Source: Lutacidiplasma sp049802875 (lineage in GTDB: Archaea; Thermoplasmatota; Thermoplasmata; Lutacidiplasmatales; UBA184). From it: a stretch of 64,000 nucleotides of DNA. The stretch's first letter is position 1. Every line of letters begins with the position of its first letter. The translations under genes and the position numbers were made by a program. Below, in pieces: positions 1-8,712 of this stretch. A model generated the notes under the pieces. That model saw only the letters and a list, made by a program, of their open reading frames with translations, was not told where the DNA came from and searched no databases. The stretch covers positions 25,548 to 89,547 of the forward strand of contig JBARNH010000030.1 of assembly GCA_049802875.1 (NCBI GenBank). Direction: 5' to 3'.

Positions 1-374
1 AGGAATCGGGCGGCCCCTTCCGGTTCCTCGAGCGCGGGCCAGACCGCGGGAGGAACTCCGGCGTCCTCCAGCGACTGAACGATCGTGGGGTCGCGATTCT
101 TCACCCGTTGGGACCAGGTCACCGCGGGAAGGCCGGACGCGTGCAGTCCGAATGGGAAGAGGACCGCCTCCCCCAGTGCCCGGTGGTACCGGTGCAGCGC
201 GTCGGCGTAGGCATACAGCCGCAGGTGACCGACGTGAAGGAAGCCGCTGGGACCGGGGTACGTTACCAGCGCGTAGAATTTTCCTCGGTCGGATTCGCGT
301 CGGCCTTGGGCGATCCCTGCCCGGGCCCACGCTTCCTGCCAGCGCTCGGCGCTCCGCGAGTCCACAGGGCCCAT
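1..374 (-). CDS. leuS: Class I aminoacyl-tRNA synthetase, leucyl-type, N-terminal part
   Basis: The gene runs off the left edge; 124 N-terminal residues are visible from an ATG at 372-374. The translation contains YPGPSGFLHVGHLRLYAYAD, which holds the class I HIGH signature as HVGH, followed by VLFPFGLHASGLPA, the arrangement of archaeal/eukaryal-type LeuRS (and the related Ile/Val/Met enzymes). LeuRS charges tRNA-Leu in the cytoplasm. The stretch ending in LEEPEGAARF resembles the archaeal LeuRS segment after the HIGH helix. It is divergent from queE, with 101 nt between the starts. Leucine rather than another aliphatic amino acid is inferred from these short motifs only. Confidence 0.72.
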   Translation of the reverse strand, partial: MGPVDSRSAERWQEAWARAGIAQGRRESDRGKFYALVTYPGPSGFLHVGHLRLYAYADALHRYHRALGEAVLFPFGLHASGLPAVTWSQRVKNRDPTIVQSLEDAGVPPAVWPALEEPEGAARF

Positions 375-448
375 CGAGCGCGGGAGTTATTGAACGGTTG
401 CGCTCGAACCGCCCCGTTCGGGTCCGTCGGGAGTGCGAAGCAGAAGCG

Positions 449-456
449 CCTATACG
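449..456 (+). promoter_or_regulatory. TATA-like box upstream of queE
   Basis: The sequence cctatacg lies about 24 nt before the queE ATG at 476. That distance matches an archaeal TATA box feeding a leaderless or nearly leaderless transcript. Assigned by position and composition only. Confidence 0.45.
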
Positions 457-475
457 TCCCGGAACCGGTGAGACG

Positions 476-1108
476 ATGATGCGGATCATCGAAGTGTTCC
501 ATTCGCTCCAGGGCGAGGGCCCGCTCACGGGAGTGCGGACTTCGTTCGTTCGCACCGCTCGGTGCAACCTACGATGTACCTGGTGCGACACCCCGTACTC
601 GTTCGGCCCGGGTCGGGAGCGATCGATCCCCTCGCTGCTCCGGGAAGTCGCCCGCCACCGCACTCGGAACGTATGCCTCACCGGTGGCGAGCCGCTGCTC
701 CAGAAAGACGCACCGGCGCTGGTCCGGGCGTTCTCGGAGCAGGGCATCACGACCGTGATCGAGACGGGCGGCTCGCTCGACGTCCGACCCTATCTCGGAA
801 TCCCTCGCGTGATCCTGAGCGTGGACGTCAAATGCCCTTCGTCGAAGATGGAGGGGAAGAACCGGTGGGCGAACCTCCCGCTCCTTCGCCCGACCGACAT
901 CGTCAAGTTTGTCATCGGCGACCGGAAGGACTACCTCTACGCCCGCCGTGCGCTGGGTTCCTACCGAGGGCCCGCGACCGTCGTCTTCCAACCGGTCTGG
1001 GGGACCGACCCGGGCCGCCTGGCCGATTGGGTCCTCACCGACCACCTCGACGTACGGGTGATGCTCCAGGAGCACAAGGTACTCTGGGGAGACGTGGCCG
1101 GCCGATAG
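476..1108 (+). CDS. queE: 7-carboxy-7-deazaguanine synthase (radical SAM)
   Basis: A 210-residue radical SAM enzyme that converts carboxytetrahydropterin to 7-carboxy-7-deazaguanine in queuosine/archaeosine precursor synthesis. The N-terminus MMRIIEVFHSLQGEGPLTG and the cluster-binding motif CNLRCTWC (CX3CX2C) are typical of QueE. The downstream LTGGEPLLQ segment is the usual GGEP motif that contacts SAM. The ATG at 476 (or the adjacent one at 479) is chosen because homology begins there and a TATA-like box sits 24 nt upstream; the open frame extends further 5' without homology. No other deazaguanine gene is in the window. In archaea the product feeds archaeosine in the tRNA D-loop. Confidence 0.9.
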   Translation: MMRIIEVFHSLQGEGPLTGVRTSFVRTARCNLRCTWCDTPYSFGPGRERSIPSLLREVARHRTRNVCLTGGEPLLQKDAPALVRAFSEQGITTVIETGGSLDVRPYLGIPRVILSVDVKCPSSKMEGKNRWANLPLLRPTDIVKFVIGDRKDYLYARRALGSYRGPATVVFQPVWGTDPGRLADWVLTDHLDVRVMLQEHKVLWGDVAGR

Positions 1109-1181
1109 CGCGGCGGCCGCCTCCGCGCCCCCCTCACCTATAGCCTAAAGAGGGCCGTCCCCTCGTCCGCTCTTCCGGGCC

Positions 1182-2291
1182 ATGGGCGCTTACGACCTCC
1201 CGGCTCGGGACGCGATGAAGAGCTCCGACACTCCGTTCGGTAAATCGCGTGGGATGGTCTTCCCGCGCGTCGTGCTGGCCGGTCACGGCGTCCTCAACGA
1301 CCTTGGGACGGCGTGCCGCCAATTCGACTTCCTCGACCGAGGCGCCGTCGTCACCGGGCCGAAAACGGCCGAACTCGCCGGCAATCGCGCCGCCGAGATC
1401 CTGGCCAAGGAGGGGTTTCGCGCCGACGTGGTCATCGCCAAGGAGGCGACCGAGGCGGAGGTGGAACGAGTGGCCGCCGAAGTACGAGGGATGGCCGCGC
1501 GCTTCCTCATCGCCGCGGGCGGCGGAAGCAAGATCGACATCACGAAGGTCGTCGCGCACCGGCTGCATCTCCCGTTCGTCAGCGTTCCCACGTCCGCCGC
1601 ACACGACGGCATCTCCTCCCCCCGGGCGTCCCTCCACGGAGCCGAGCGGACGAACAGCATCGAAGCGGCGGTACCGATCGGCATCATCGCCGACACCGCG
1701 GTCATCGTCCAGGCGCCGTTCCGTCTTCTGGCGTCGGGTTGTGCGGACGTCATCTCGAACGTGACCGCGGTGCTCGATTGGCATCTCGCGGTCCGGCTCA
1801 AGAACGAGGAGTTCTCGAGCACGGCAGCGACCCTCAGCGAGTACGCCGCCCGGGAGATCATGGACCACGCCGCGTCGGTCAAGCCGGGCCTCGAGGAGTC
1901 GGTCTGGATCGCGATCCGACCGATGATCGTCGCCGGGATCGCGATGAGCGTGGCCGGGTCTTCTCGACCGTGTTCGGGGAGCGAGCATCTGTTCAGCCAT
2001 GCGCTCGACCGCGTCGCCGCGCATCCGAGCCTCCACGGGGATCAGTGCGGGGTCGGTGCGATCATGATGATGGACCTGCACGGAGGGGACTGGCGCCGGG
2101 TCCGGGACGCCTTGCATACGATCGGCGCCCCGACAACGGCGAAGGAGCTCGGGGTGACTCCCGAGGAGATCGTGAACGCCCTGGTGCTCGCCCATACCCT
2201 ACGGCCGGAGCGGTACACCATCCTGGGGGACAACGGGCTCACACGAGAAGCGGCGGAACGGTTGGCGAGCCGCACCGGGGTGATCGGATAG
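1182..2291 (+). CDS. egsA: sn-glycerol-1-phosphate dehydrogenase
   Basis: A 369-residue NAD(P)-dependent enzyme that reduces dihydroxyacetone phosphate to sn-glycerol-1-phosphate, the backbone of archaeal ether lipids. The nucleotide-binding region has AAGGGSKIDITK, followed by VPTSAAHDGISSPRASL, and the metal-binding region contains SGSEHLFSHAL and HGDQCGVG, with the Asp and His ligands expected of the family. Length is near the usual 340-370. A TATA-like ctatagccta lies about 38 nt before the ATG at 1182; an in-frame ATG at 1215 is an alternative start. It is followed one base later by the UPF0179 gene, suggesting one transcript. Confidence 0.93.
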   Translation: MGAYDLPARDAMKSSDTPFGKSRGMVFPRVVLAGHGVLNDLGTACRQFDFLDRGAVVTGPKTAELAGNRAAEILAKEGFRADVVIAKEATEAEVERVAAEVRGMAARFLIAAGGGSKIDITKVVAHRLHLPFVSVPTSAAHDGISSPRASLHGAERTNSIEAAVPIGIIADTAVIVQAPFRLLASGCADVISNVTAVLDWHLAVRLKNEEFSSTAATLSEYAAREIMDHAASVKPGLEESVWIAIRPMIVAGIAMSVAGSSRPCSGSEHLFSHALDRVAAHPSLHGDQCGVGAIMMMDLHGGDWRRVRDALHTIGAPTTAKELGVTPEEIVNALVLAHTLRPERYTILGDNGLTREAAERLASRTGVIG

Positions 2292-2292
2292 G

Positions 2293-2721
2293 ATGACCGA
2301 CATCACGCTCCTCGCGACCGCGGAATCCCGGGAAGGGTACACGTTCGTGTACCAGGGCGGTGCGCCGGTCTGTCGGACGTGTCCCTATCGGCACGCATGC
2401 CTGACCCTCGACGTGGGGCGTCAGTACGCGGTCACGAAGGTACGTCCGGTGACCCATCCGTGCGCGCTGCAAGAGTCGGAGGCCCACGTCGTCGAGGTCC
2501 GGGCCGTCGCTCGTCCGCTCGTCGTAGAATCCCGCAGCGCCGTCGTCGGAAGCTCGGTCGAAGTCGGACGGTATCCGTGCCGACGCATGGATTGCCCGAA
2601 CTGGTGGGTGTGCGCCGGCCCAGGACTCCCGGCCAAACAGCGATTCCGGATCGAGCACGTCGAGTCGGAACCCGCAGAATGCCGGATCGGACGAACGCTC
2701 AAACGAGTGGACGCGATCTAA
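2293..2721 (+). CDS. UPF0179 family protein
   Basis: A 142-residue protein of the archaeal UPF0179 family, whose function is unknown. It has a cysteine-rich N-terminal part (VCRTCPYRHACL) and a second cluster (YPCRRMDCPNWWVC), six cysteines in all, suggesting metal binding. Length matches the family (about 145). The ATG starts one base after the egsA stop, so the two are probably co-transcribed. The tRNA-Pro gene begins 9 nt after its stop codon and may be processed from the same transcript. Confidence 0.85.
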   Translation: MTDITLLATAESREGYTFVYQGGAPVCRTCPYRHACLTLDVGRQYAVTKVRPVTHPCALQESEAHVVEVRAVARPLVVESRSAVVGSSVEVGRYPCRRMDCPNWWVCAGPGLPAKQRFRIEHVESEPAECRIGRTLKRVDAI

Positions 2722-2730
2722 GCGGGATGT

Positions 2731-2839
2731 GGGGCTGTGGGGTAGCTACGGTCGCGAGGCAGTCACCTCGGTCCGCTCTACTGGTCCATCCTTCGAGCTT
2801 TGGGAGCTCGGGACCCCGATTCAAATTCGGGCAGCCCCA
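2731..2839 (+). tRNA. tRNA-Pro (anticodon TGG) with a D-loop insertion
   Basis: Acceptor arms GGGGCTG (2731-2737) and CAGCCCC (2832-2838) pair fully, with A73 at 2839. The anticodon stem is CGAGC/GCTCG with loop TTTGGGA, anticodon TGG at 2801-2803. The T-arm is CCCGA-TTCAAAT-TCGGG. The D-arm begins TGGGGTAGCT and ends TGGTCCATCC, as in archaeal tRNA-Pro, but about 34 nt lie between (about 2748-2781), which contain a CGAGG/CCTCG hairpin. Removing them restores a standard D-loop (AGCT-TGG), so an intron in the D-loop is the best reading. The exact splice register is uncertain. The T-loop and acceptor are intact, so the gene looks functional. Confidence 0.88.
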
Positions 2840-2887
2840 TTCTCACCGTCGGATCTCCCCTAGTTCGGGGAGTGGCTCCCCGGGAGC

Positions 2888-3946
2888 TCACGCCACCCCG
2901 ACCGGGAAGAGCTCGTCGAGTTTCCGCCGCTGAGCACAGCCCGAACACCACCCTCGGGAGTGATCGAGAAGCGCCCGGACGATGCATCGTTCGCAGAGGT
3001 GTTGAAGACAGTCGGGGCACCGGCGCCAGTCCTGTGGAGAGCGGACGGGATCGTCGCAGTTGGTGCACCGAAGGGAGTCCGCCCGCTCCCGCGGGTCAAA
3101 CGGTCGGTTGATCGGTTGAGGTCTGACCGGCTTCGGGTCGGGTCTCAAGTGGGGAGGTATCGGATTCAGGGCCTCCCGTAGCACGAGGTCCCCGATGGTG
3201 ACCTCTTCTCGGAAGGTACTCTGAACTACGAATTCCTCGCCGCCTGCATCCTGCGCGTACCCGACTTCTTCCCCTCCGGGTCGAGCGACTCCGCTCGGCA
3301 GCCGCGAGGAGGGGTGGAAGTAATTCGGAGATTCGAGAGCCCCGCTCGAAGCCCGTTCCGCTGCCCGGTTCAATCCAGAGAGTCCGAGGACCGCACGCTC
3401 CACTTCCTCGTAGAGCGACGGGGGCCCCGGTGGAGGAGGCTCGTACGCAGATTGGGGCACGGGCCCGACGAGATTGACGGGAAGCTTACCCACCGATGGC
3501 CGCCAGGGCTCCCAGAGGAAATTGCCCGGATCCGCCGGAACCGAAGCCGCCTCCTTCGAAGGAGGGGGGAAACTCCGCGGGTGGGCCTCCGACCAAGCGA
3601 CCGGGGTCGGCTGCGGGATGCCCTCAACGTCGCGATTATCGTACGAGGGACTCACGACCCGAGTTTCGGAGCGGGTCGAGTCAGGGGCACCCGCCGTCGG
3701 GGTGCCGGGACGCTTCCAGAACGCACGTGGGGCGAGAGCAGCCGCTATCATGCAGCTGCCCACGACCACGAGGGCCAATGGGACGTAGGCGCCCCCTGGT
3801 ACCCGCGCATCGGTAAGGAGCCATAGGCACAGCACGAACGCGAGCGCGCCCAGCGTGAGTAACGCGTACGGATGATGACGATAGGCTCTACGGATCAGAG
3901 CTCCGAATGATCTTCCCTGACCGGGTGCTCGGGGTTCCGCGCGCAT
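2888..3946 (-). CDS. Membrane protein with C-terminal RING/B-box-like zinc module
   Basis: A 352-residue protein, not assigned to a named family. Residues about 28-45 and 55-73 are two hydrophobic helices, followed by a long Pro/Ser-rich, probably disordered cytoplasmic region (about 75-290). The C-terminal 60 residues contain CTNCDDPV, then CPDCLQHLCERC and finally CSGC, a set of CX2C pairs with histidines that would bind two zinc ions in a cross-brace or treble-clef fold like RING or B-box domains. It lies convergent with tRNA-Pro. The function is unknown; a membrane-tethered protein-interaction role is a guess. The ATG at 3944-3946 is the only obvious start. Confidence 0.7.
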   Translation of the reverse strand: MRAEPRAPGQGRSFGALIRRAYRHHPYALLTLGALAFVLCLWLLTDARVPGGAYVPLALVVVGSCMIAAALAPRAFWKRPGTPTAGAPDSTRSETRVVSPSYDNRDVEGIPQPTPVAWSEAHPRSFPPPSKEAASVPADPGNFLWEPWRPSVGKLPVNLVGPVPQSAYEPPPPGPPSLYEEVERAVLGLSGLNRAAERASSGALESPNYFHPSSRLPSGVARPGGEEVGYAQDAGGEEFVVQSTFREEVTIGDLVLREALNPIPPHLRPDPKPVRPQPINRPFDPRERADSLRCTNCDDPVRSPQDWRRCPDCLQHLCERCIVRALLDHSRGWCSGCAQRRKLDELFPVGVA

Positions 3947-4108
3947 CGAGGGGGGAACTAACCTCGAATGCCGTGCGGATGAAGCTATCCGCGCACCCGA
4001 AGCCGCCGCGGACCGATGACCCGCCCTCCGCCCAACGTAACGGCATGGGCCGACCGGGGTCCGCGATAGGGTTTAGGCTCGCCGAATTCTGCGCAGCCAT
4101 CGACGGTC

Positions 4109-4876
4109 ATGAAGCGTTCTCAGGGCCTGAACCGGACGTACGGTTCGATGTTGGAATGGGCGGACCGAATGGGCCGGCGGATGGGCGCGGTCGACCCGAC
4201 CCTCCAGGACGACTTCGTGCGACTGTACGACCGGTGCCGGGCGTACACCATGACGTCGTGGGAGCGGATGTACGCGCTCTACCAAGCGGTGAACTACGTC
4301 GTCGGAGCCCACGTCCCGGGGGATTTTCTCGAGTGCGGGGTGTGGCGCGGCGGCAGCGTGATGATGATCGCTTCGGCGCTACAGTCCGCGGGGGCAACCG
4401 ACCGACGGATCTTCGTCTACGATACGTTCGAAGGGATGACCCGTCCGACGAGCGCGGACGTGAGCGGAACGGATCGAACGCCGGCCGAGACCCGGTGGCT
4501 GGCCGAATCGCGCGGCACCGGAAGCACATGGGCGTACGCGTCTCTGGCTGAGGTAGAGACGAACGTCGCGTCCACCGGTTTTCCGAAGGGTCGCACCGTG
4601 TTCGTGAAAGGCCCGGTGGAGGCGACGATCCCCGGAACGATCCCGGAGCGCATCGCGCTCCTCCGTCTCGACACGGACTGGTACGAATCCACGAAGCACG
4701 AGCTCCAGCATCTCTATCCTCGACTGACCCCGGGCGGAGTCCTCATCGTGGACGATTACGGCCACTGGCTGGGGGCGAAGCGGGCCGTAGACGAGTACTT
4801 CGCGGCCCATGCGCCCGCGCCCCTGCTCCATCGGATCGATTACACGGGCCGGATCGGAGTCAAGTCGAGCGCGTGA
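4109..4876 (+). CDS. TylF/MycF-type O-methyltransferase
   Basis: A 255-residue SAM-dependent methyltransferase of the macrocin O-methyltransferase (TylF) family, which methylates sugar hydroxyls. Diagnostic segments are GDFLECGVWRGGS (SAM-binding loop), VYDTFEGM, LRLDTDWYESTKHEL and IVDDYGHWLGAKRAVDEYF. The aspartates in the last two are the metal ligands of the family. A TATA-like gggtttagg lies about 35 nt upstream of the ATG. It ends 17 nt before the convergent GT4 gene. Given the neighbouring glycosyltransferases, a role in methylating a surface-glycan sugar is likely; the real substrate cannot be read from the sequence. Confidence 0.85.
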   Translation: MKRSQGLNRTYGSMLEWADRMGRRMGAVDPTLQDDFVRLYDRCRAYTMTSWERMYALYQAVNYVVGAHVPGDFLECGVWRGGSVMMIASALQSAGATDRRIFVYDTFEGMTRPTSADVSGTDRTPAETRWLAESRGTGSTWAYASLAEVETNVASTGFPKGRTVFVKGPVEATIPGTIPERIALLRLDTDWYESTKHELQHLYPRLTPGGVLIVDDYGHWLGAKRAVDEYFAAHAPAPLLHRIDYTGRIGVKSSA

Positions 4877-4892
4877 GAGGGAGCAGGTCGGC

Positions 4893-6035
4893 TCACCCGC
4901 CGTCGCGCGCGGGAGGTGAGGGTGCGACTCGCTGGACGGACCGGTACACCTGAAGGTGCCGATCCACCATCCGATCCGCCGACCAGTCCGGCAACGCGGC
5001 GCGCGCCGCCCGGGCCATCTCGTCGTGTCGCTCCGGGATCTCGCGCAGCCGCGCGACCATCTCTGTCTCGGTGGTCACGCAGAAGCCCGCGCCGGTACGA
5101 CTCAGTTCGCGAGCCGCGCCGGTGTCGAAGGCCACGAACGGCAACCCCGACGCCATCGCTTCGACGAGGCTGACTCCGTAGCCCTCGAATTCGCTCCCCT
5201 GCAGGTAGGCATCGGCCGAGAAGAACGCGTCGAGCACGGCCGACCGGGGCTGGGCGCCAAGGAATCGAACGGACGCGGAGAGCTCGCGCGCCAGCCGCTC
5301 GCAGTGGGCACGGTCGTACGGCGTCCCCGGCCGGTCCGGCCCGATCACCACGAGGCCCCACTCTCCCTTCGTGGCGGCCACAGCGCGCACCAGCCGATCG
5401 GCGCGCTTGTTGTCGTACGAGCCGCCCATCGCGAGGGCGATCCGGGGCGAAGAGAGGCCCCACGCGGCTCGGAAGGCGTCGCGGAGCACCGGCGCTCGCT
5501 CAAACTCGGAAAGGTCGATCCCGACCGGAATCACGTGGATCTGGTTCGCGGGGTACTTCCACCCGGCGACTTGGTCGCGCTCCCCCTCCGTGAGGGCGAT
5601 GTAGCCGTCAAACGCCCGTAACCGACCGGGGTAGTACCGGTTGTAGTACAGACTCCGCACCGGGCCCGAGCGCATCCAGTAGTGGTAGAACCCCATCGGC
5701 ATGATCACCTGCGGCCAGTGGAACGAGCGCGCGAACGGGAGGTAATAGTCGGCGCACCAAATCCGGTTGCCGTTCAAGTGCAGGACGTCCGCGTCCAGCG
5801 ACCGCAGGAGACGGCGGTAGCCGGAGGGGACGCGGAACCTCGCGACGTGGCGCATTCGCAGCCGGAGGACCCGGACGCCGCCAATCGTCTCTTCAGGAGG
5901 GGAGCCCGGCTCTTCCTGAGTCACGACGGTCACCGTGTGGCCCCGGGAGGCCGCGCCCTCCGCAACGAGTTGAACGAGCCGGATGGCGCCGCCCAGCGCG
6001 GGCACGTATCGGAAGACGGGTAGCACTATCCTCAC
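4893..6035 (-). CDS. GT4-family glycosyltransferase
   Basis: A 380-residue GT-B glycosyltransferase. The N-terminal domain begins VRIVLPVFRYVPALGGA with the glycine loop and RGHTVTVVTQ. The C-terminal domain has ALAMGGSYDNKRADRLVRA and FEGYGVSLVEAMASGLPFVA, the E-x7-E donor-binding motif of GT4. I take the GTG at 6033-6035 as the start: the first beta strand begins there and a TATA-like cctatagg at about 6069-6076 is too close to the ATG at 6054-6056 for that to be transcribed. The longer form adds seven residues. Probably acts on the cytoplasmic face, adding a sugar to a lipid- or protein-linked glycan. Confidence 0.86.
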   Translation of the reverse strand: MRIVLPVFRYVPALGGAIRLVQLVAEGAASRGHTVTVVTQEEPGSPPEETIGGVRVLRLRMRHVARFRVPSGYRRLLRSLDADVLHLNGNRIWCADYYLPFARSFHWPQVIMPMGFYHYWMRSGPVRSLYYNRYYPGRLRAFDGYIALTEGERDQVAGWKYPANQIHVIPVGIDLSEFERAPVLRDAFRAAWGLSSPRIALAMGGSYDNKRADRLVRAVAATKGEWGLVVIGPDRPGTPYDRAHCERLARELSASVRFLGAQPRSAVLDAFFSADAYLQGSEFEGYGVSLVEAMASGLPFVAFDTGAARELSRTGAGFCVTTETEMVARLREIPERHDEMARAARAALPDWSADRMVDRHLQVYRSVQRVAPSPPARDGG

Positions 6036-6279
6036 GCGATGGCCCGCTCTTCGCATCCGGGACGCTCGCCTATAGGCTTTGGCCGGGAGGCGTCAACTAC
6101 CCATACGGCGACGGCGGTTGAGCCGGGGGAACCCACCGAAGCCGGAGGACCGTCGGCCTCCGTCACTGCCGCGCGGGGTCGATGACCCCTTAAGACCGAC
6201 CCGCGTACATTCCATCGCTGATCCACATGTCGTGCTGCGCCTTCGCTCCGACGACCGAAGCGCGTTACAGTTTCCGGGG

Positions 6280-7458
6280 GTGGAGGCCGTGAATATTCTC
6301 CGCCTGGACGGTTGGGACGGGCCGACCGCCGGCGGCGCGCAGGTGTACGTTCGACGAGTGTCGCAGGCCCTCGACGCGCGGGGGCACCACAACGTCACCG
6401 CCGCCATTGTTACCGACCCGGTGCCGGAAGCCATCGGCCCCGTTCGTGCCTATCGGGTGCCGAGGTCGCCGGCGCGGCAAGCCGTCAACGGATTCACCGC
6501 GGCTGCGGCGCTGACTCGGTGGCTCGACGGAGTAGCGGCCGACGTTCAGCCCGACATCATCCATCTGCACCGCTTCCACGCGGGATTCTCGGCCCTCGGT
6601 CCGTGGTTGGGCGGACGGAAGGAACCGATCGTCTTTACCGCGCACGACGCAGAGCTCGTCTGCCCGGTCGCCACGCTCACACTGCCGGACGGCACGGCCT
6701 GCCCGGGAGGGATCCTGCCCCGGTGCCAGTTCACCGGCTGTGAGGTTGGAGTGGGTCTGCCGCTGAACCTCGCGAAACGACACTATTTCGACGTCCACGT
6801 CAAGGACCGGGTGCGATCTTTCCTCTGCGTGAGTCGGGCCACCCAACATATCTTTGAAAATCTGGGGTATCGCCCCACCGAGCTCCTACGCCCCATGATC
6901 CCATTTCCTGAGGAACCCGCGTCGGTGCCGGACGGCCCGTTCACGATCGGGTTCCTCGGACGGGTGGAGCGCCAGAAGGGAATCGAGGTCCTGTTACGCG
7001 CCTTCGAGATCGTACGGCGGTCCTCCCCGACGGCACGACTGCGAATCGCGGGGGCGGGACCCTACGCGGTCCCCCCGACCGAGCACGTAGAGATCGACGG
7101 ATGGGTCTCCGACCGCCGTCGTTGGTTTGGAGGGATCCATGTCCTGGCCGTCCCGTCACTCCCTTGGGAGAACCTCGGCAACTCCTCGATCGAGGCCCTC
7201 GCCCATGGGGTCCCGGTCGTGGTCACCGATTCCGGAGGGCTGCCGGAGACGGTCGGTGACTTTGGTACGGTCGTACCGCCGGGGGACGCTCCGGCACTCG
7301 CGGCGGCTCTGCTCGACGTCGGCGCCCATCCCGACCGGGCCCGCGCCCTCGCGCTCGCGGGACGAAACTGGACCCGCGAGGAGTTCTCGACGAAACGGCA
7401 TCTAGACCGACTGCTCGAGATCTACACTGCCGCGAGCAAGGGTCCGATCTTCAGTTAG
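6280..7458 (+). CDS. GT4-family glycosyltransferase
   Basis: A 392-residue GT-B glycosyltransferase. It opens with VNILRLDGWDGPTAGGAQVY (glycine-rich acceptor loop), carries a DIIHLHRFHAGF strand, a cysteine-containing insert around CPGGILPRCQFTGC, the FLGRVERQKGIEVLLRAF donor-domain start and LGNSSIEALAHGVPVVVTDS with the family glutamate. The inserted cysteine loop following FTAHDAELVCP is common in GT4 enzymes of surface polysaccharides. The start is uncertain: GTG at 6280 or 6289 fits the first beta strand, while the frame stays open to 6079. It is divergent from the preceding GT4 gene. Confidence 0.86.
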   Translation: MEAVNILRLDGWDGPTAGGAQVYVRRVSQALDARGHHNVTAAIVTDPVPEAIGPVRAYRVPRSPARQAVNGFTAAAALTRWLDGVAADVQPDIIHLHRFHAGFSALGPWLGGRKEPIVFTAHDAELVCPVATLTLPDGTACPGGILPRCQFTGCEVGVGLPLNLAKRHYFDVHVKDRVRSFLCVSRATQHIFENLGYRPTELLRPMIPFPEEPASVPDGPFTIGFLGRVERQKGIEVLLRAFEIVRRSSPTARLRIAGAGPYAVPPTEHVEIDGWVSDRRRWFGGIHVLAVPSLPWENLGNSSIEALAHGVPVVVTDSGGLPETVGDFGTVVPPGDAPALAAALLDVGAHPDRARALALAGRNWTREEFSTKRHLDRLLEIYTAASKGPIFS

Positions 7459-7665
7459 CGACGTCCGAGCGGGGGGCGCCCCCACCCCGCTTCGACCAGC
7501 GCACGGGCGGGGGTACGGCTTGGGCCCTCGGTCGACCGGGAGGCGGACGTGGACCGGGAAAGTGTCCATCGTCCGGGAAGACGCATATCGTTAGATACGG
7601 TCGCCTCATTCCGCGTTCCGGGCTCCGATCACGAGAGGTCTTCTGGTCGAAGACAAGCTCAGCCC

Positions 7666-8712
7666 GTGGAGCGTTACGTGGGCACGGGAGACAGCGCCGA
7701 CGGGGGCCAGGGAGAGCTCCGCAACCGCCCGGTGAAGGCGCAGGAGGCCAACCCCGGCGATCGGGCAACCGCCCCGGCCTCCGCACCGCCGAACGCCGCG
7801 ACGTTACGGACCCGTCTCTCTTGGTTCGCCCGGGACCTGAACCAACGGGCGACCGGGGCAGAAAATCCCCAAGTGCTCTGGAAGGTCCGACACTTTGGTG
7901 GCCGCTCTCTCCTGAGATTCCCGGGGGGTTGGAACGTCCCGGTCGACCGACAAAACTACGCGACCGTCCGATCGCTCGTCGACCTCGTAGCCTTCGGTGC
8001 GACTCTGGCTCCCTTAGATCACGCCGGGCCCGGCCGCTGGGGAGTCTCTTTCGAGCCGCCCTTGATCGAGACTCCGTCGAGGATTCGATTCACCCTCGAC
8101 TCGCTGAATCCCCTCATCTTCGCAGAGACATTCATCAATGACATCCACTTTCCCGGTTCCGACCTTCGGGGGCGGAACGTCGTTGACGGGGGCGCGTTTG
8201 TGGGCGATACCGCGCTCTACTACGCTTCGCTCGGCGCTCGCGTGTACTCCTACGAACCCGACCCGGGCAATCTCGCCAAATTCCGAAGCAATCTCGCCTT
8301 GAATCCGGAACTGGGCGGCCGCATCACGGCGAGCGGGTCGGCGATCGGGACCGACGGCACGGTCTGGTTCCAACCGAGCGCCGTCGGCGGGGGCAGCGTC
8401 TACGGCGCGCTCCGTGCCCCCACCGCGACCCCGTCCGTGAGCCTTCGAACGATCGTGGACCGGATCGACGGGCCCCCCTTTCTGCTCAAGCTGGATTGCA
8501 AGGGCGTCGAGTTCGACGTCGTCCAGCAGCCGGCGCTGCGGGAGTTCGCGGCAGTAGAACTGGAGTACGCGGTCGACAACCGACCCGGACATACGGTCGC
8601 CGAACTCATCGACGGGCTTCGGAACGCAGGGTTCTCTCAGATCCGCCGGTTCAAGCACAATTGGGAGTTCTTCGACTACGATTCCCACGGAATTCTCCAC
8701 GCACAGAGGTAG
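7666..8712 (+). CDS. FkbM-family methyltransferase
   Basis: A roughly 348-residue protein with a C-terminal FkbM methyltransferase domain: VVDGGAFVGDTALYYASLG (SAM-binding motif I), VYSYEPDPGNLAKFRSNL (motif with the acidic residue binding ribose) and PFLLKLDCKGVEFDVV. FkbM enzymes transfer methyl groups to hydroxyls of sugars or natural products. The start is not clear. A TATA-like catatcgttag near 7583-7593 favours a GTG at 7666 or 7678 over the far upstream start at 7549. Its 3' end abuts the truncated methyltransferase on the other strand. Confidence 0.82.
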   Translation: MERYVGTGDSADGGQGELRNRPVKAQEANPGDRATAPASAPPNAATLRTRLSWFARDLNQRATGAENPQVLWKVRHFGGRSLLRFPGGWNVPVDRQNYATVRSLVDLVAFGATLAPLDHAGPGRWGVSFEPPLIETPSRIRFTLDSLNPLIFAETFINDIHFPGSDLRGRNVVDGGAFVGDTALYYASLGARVYSYEPDPGNLAKFRSNLALNPELGGRITASGSAIGTDGTVWFQPSAVGGGSVYGALRAPTATPSVSLRTIVDRIDGPPFLLKLDCKGVEFDVVQQPALREFAAVELEYAVDNRPGHTVAELIDGLRNAGFSQIRRFKHNWEFFDYDSHGILHAQR

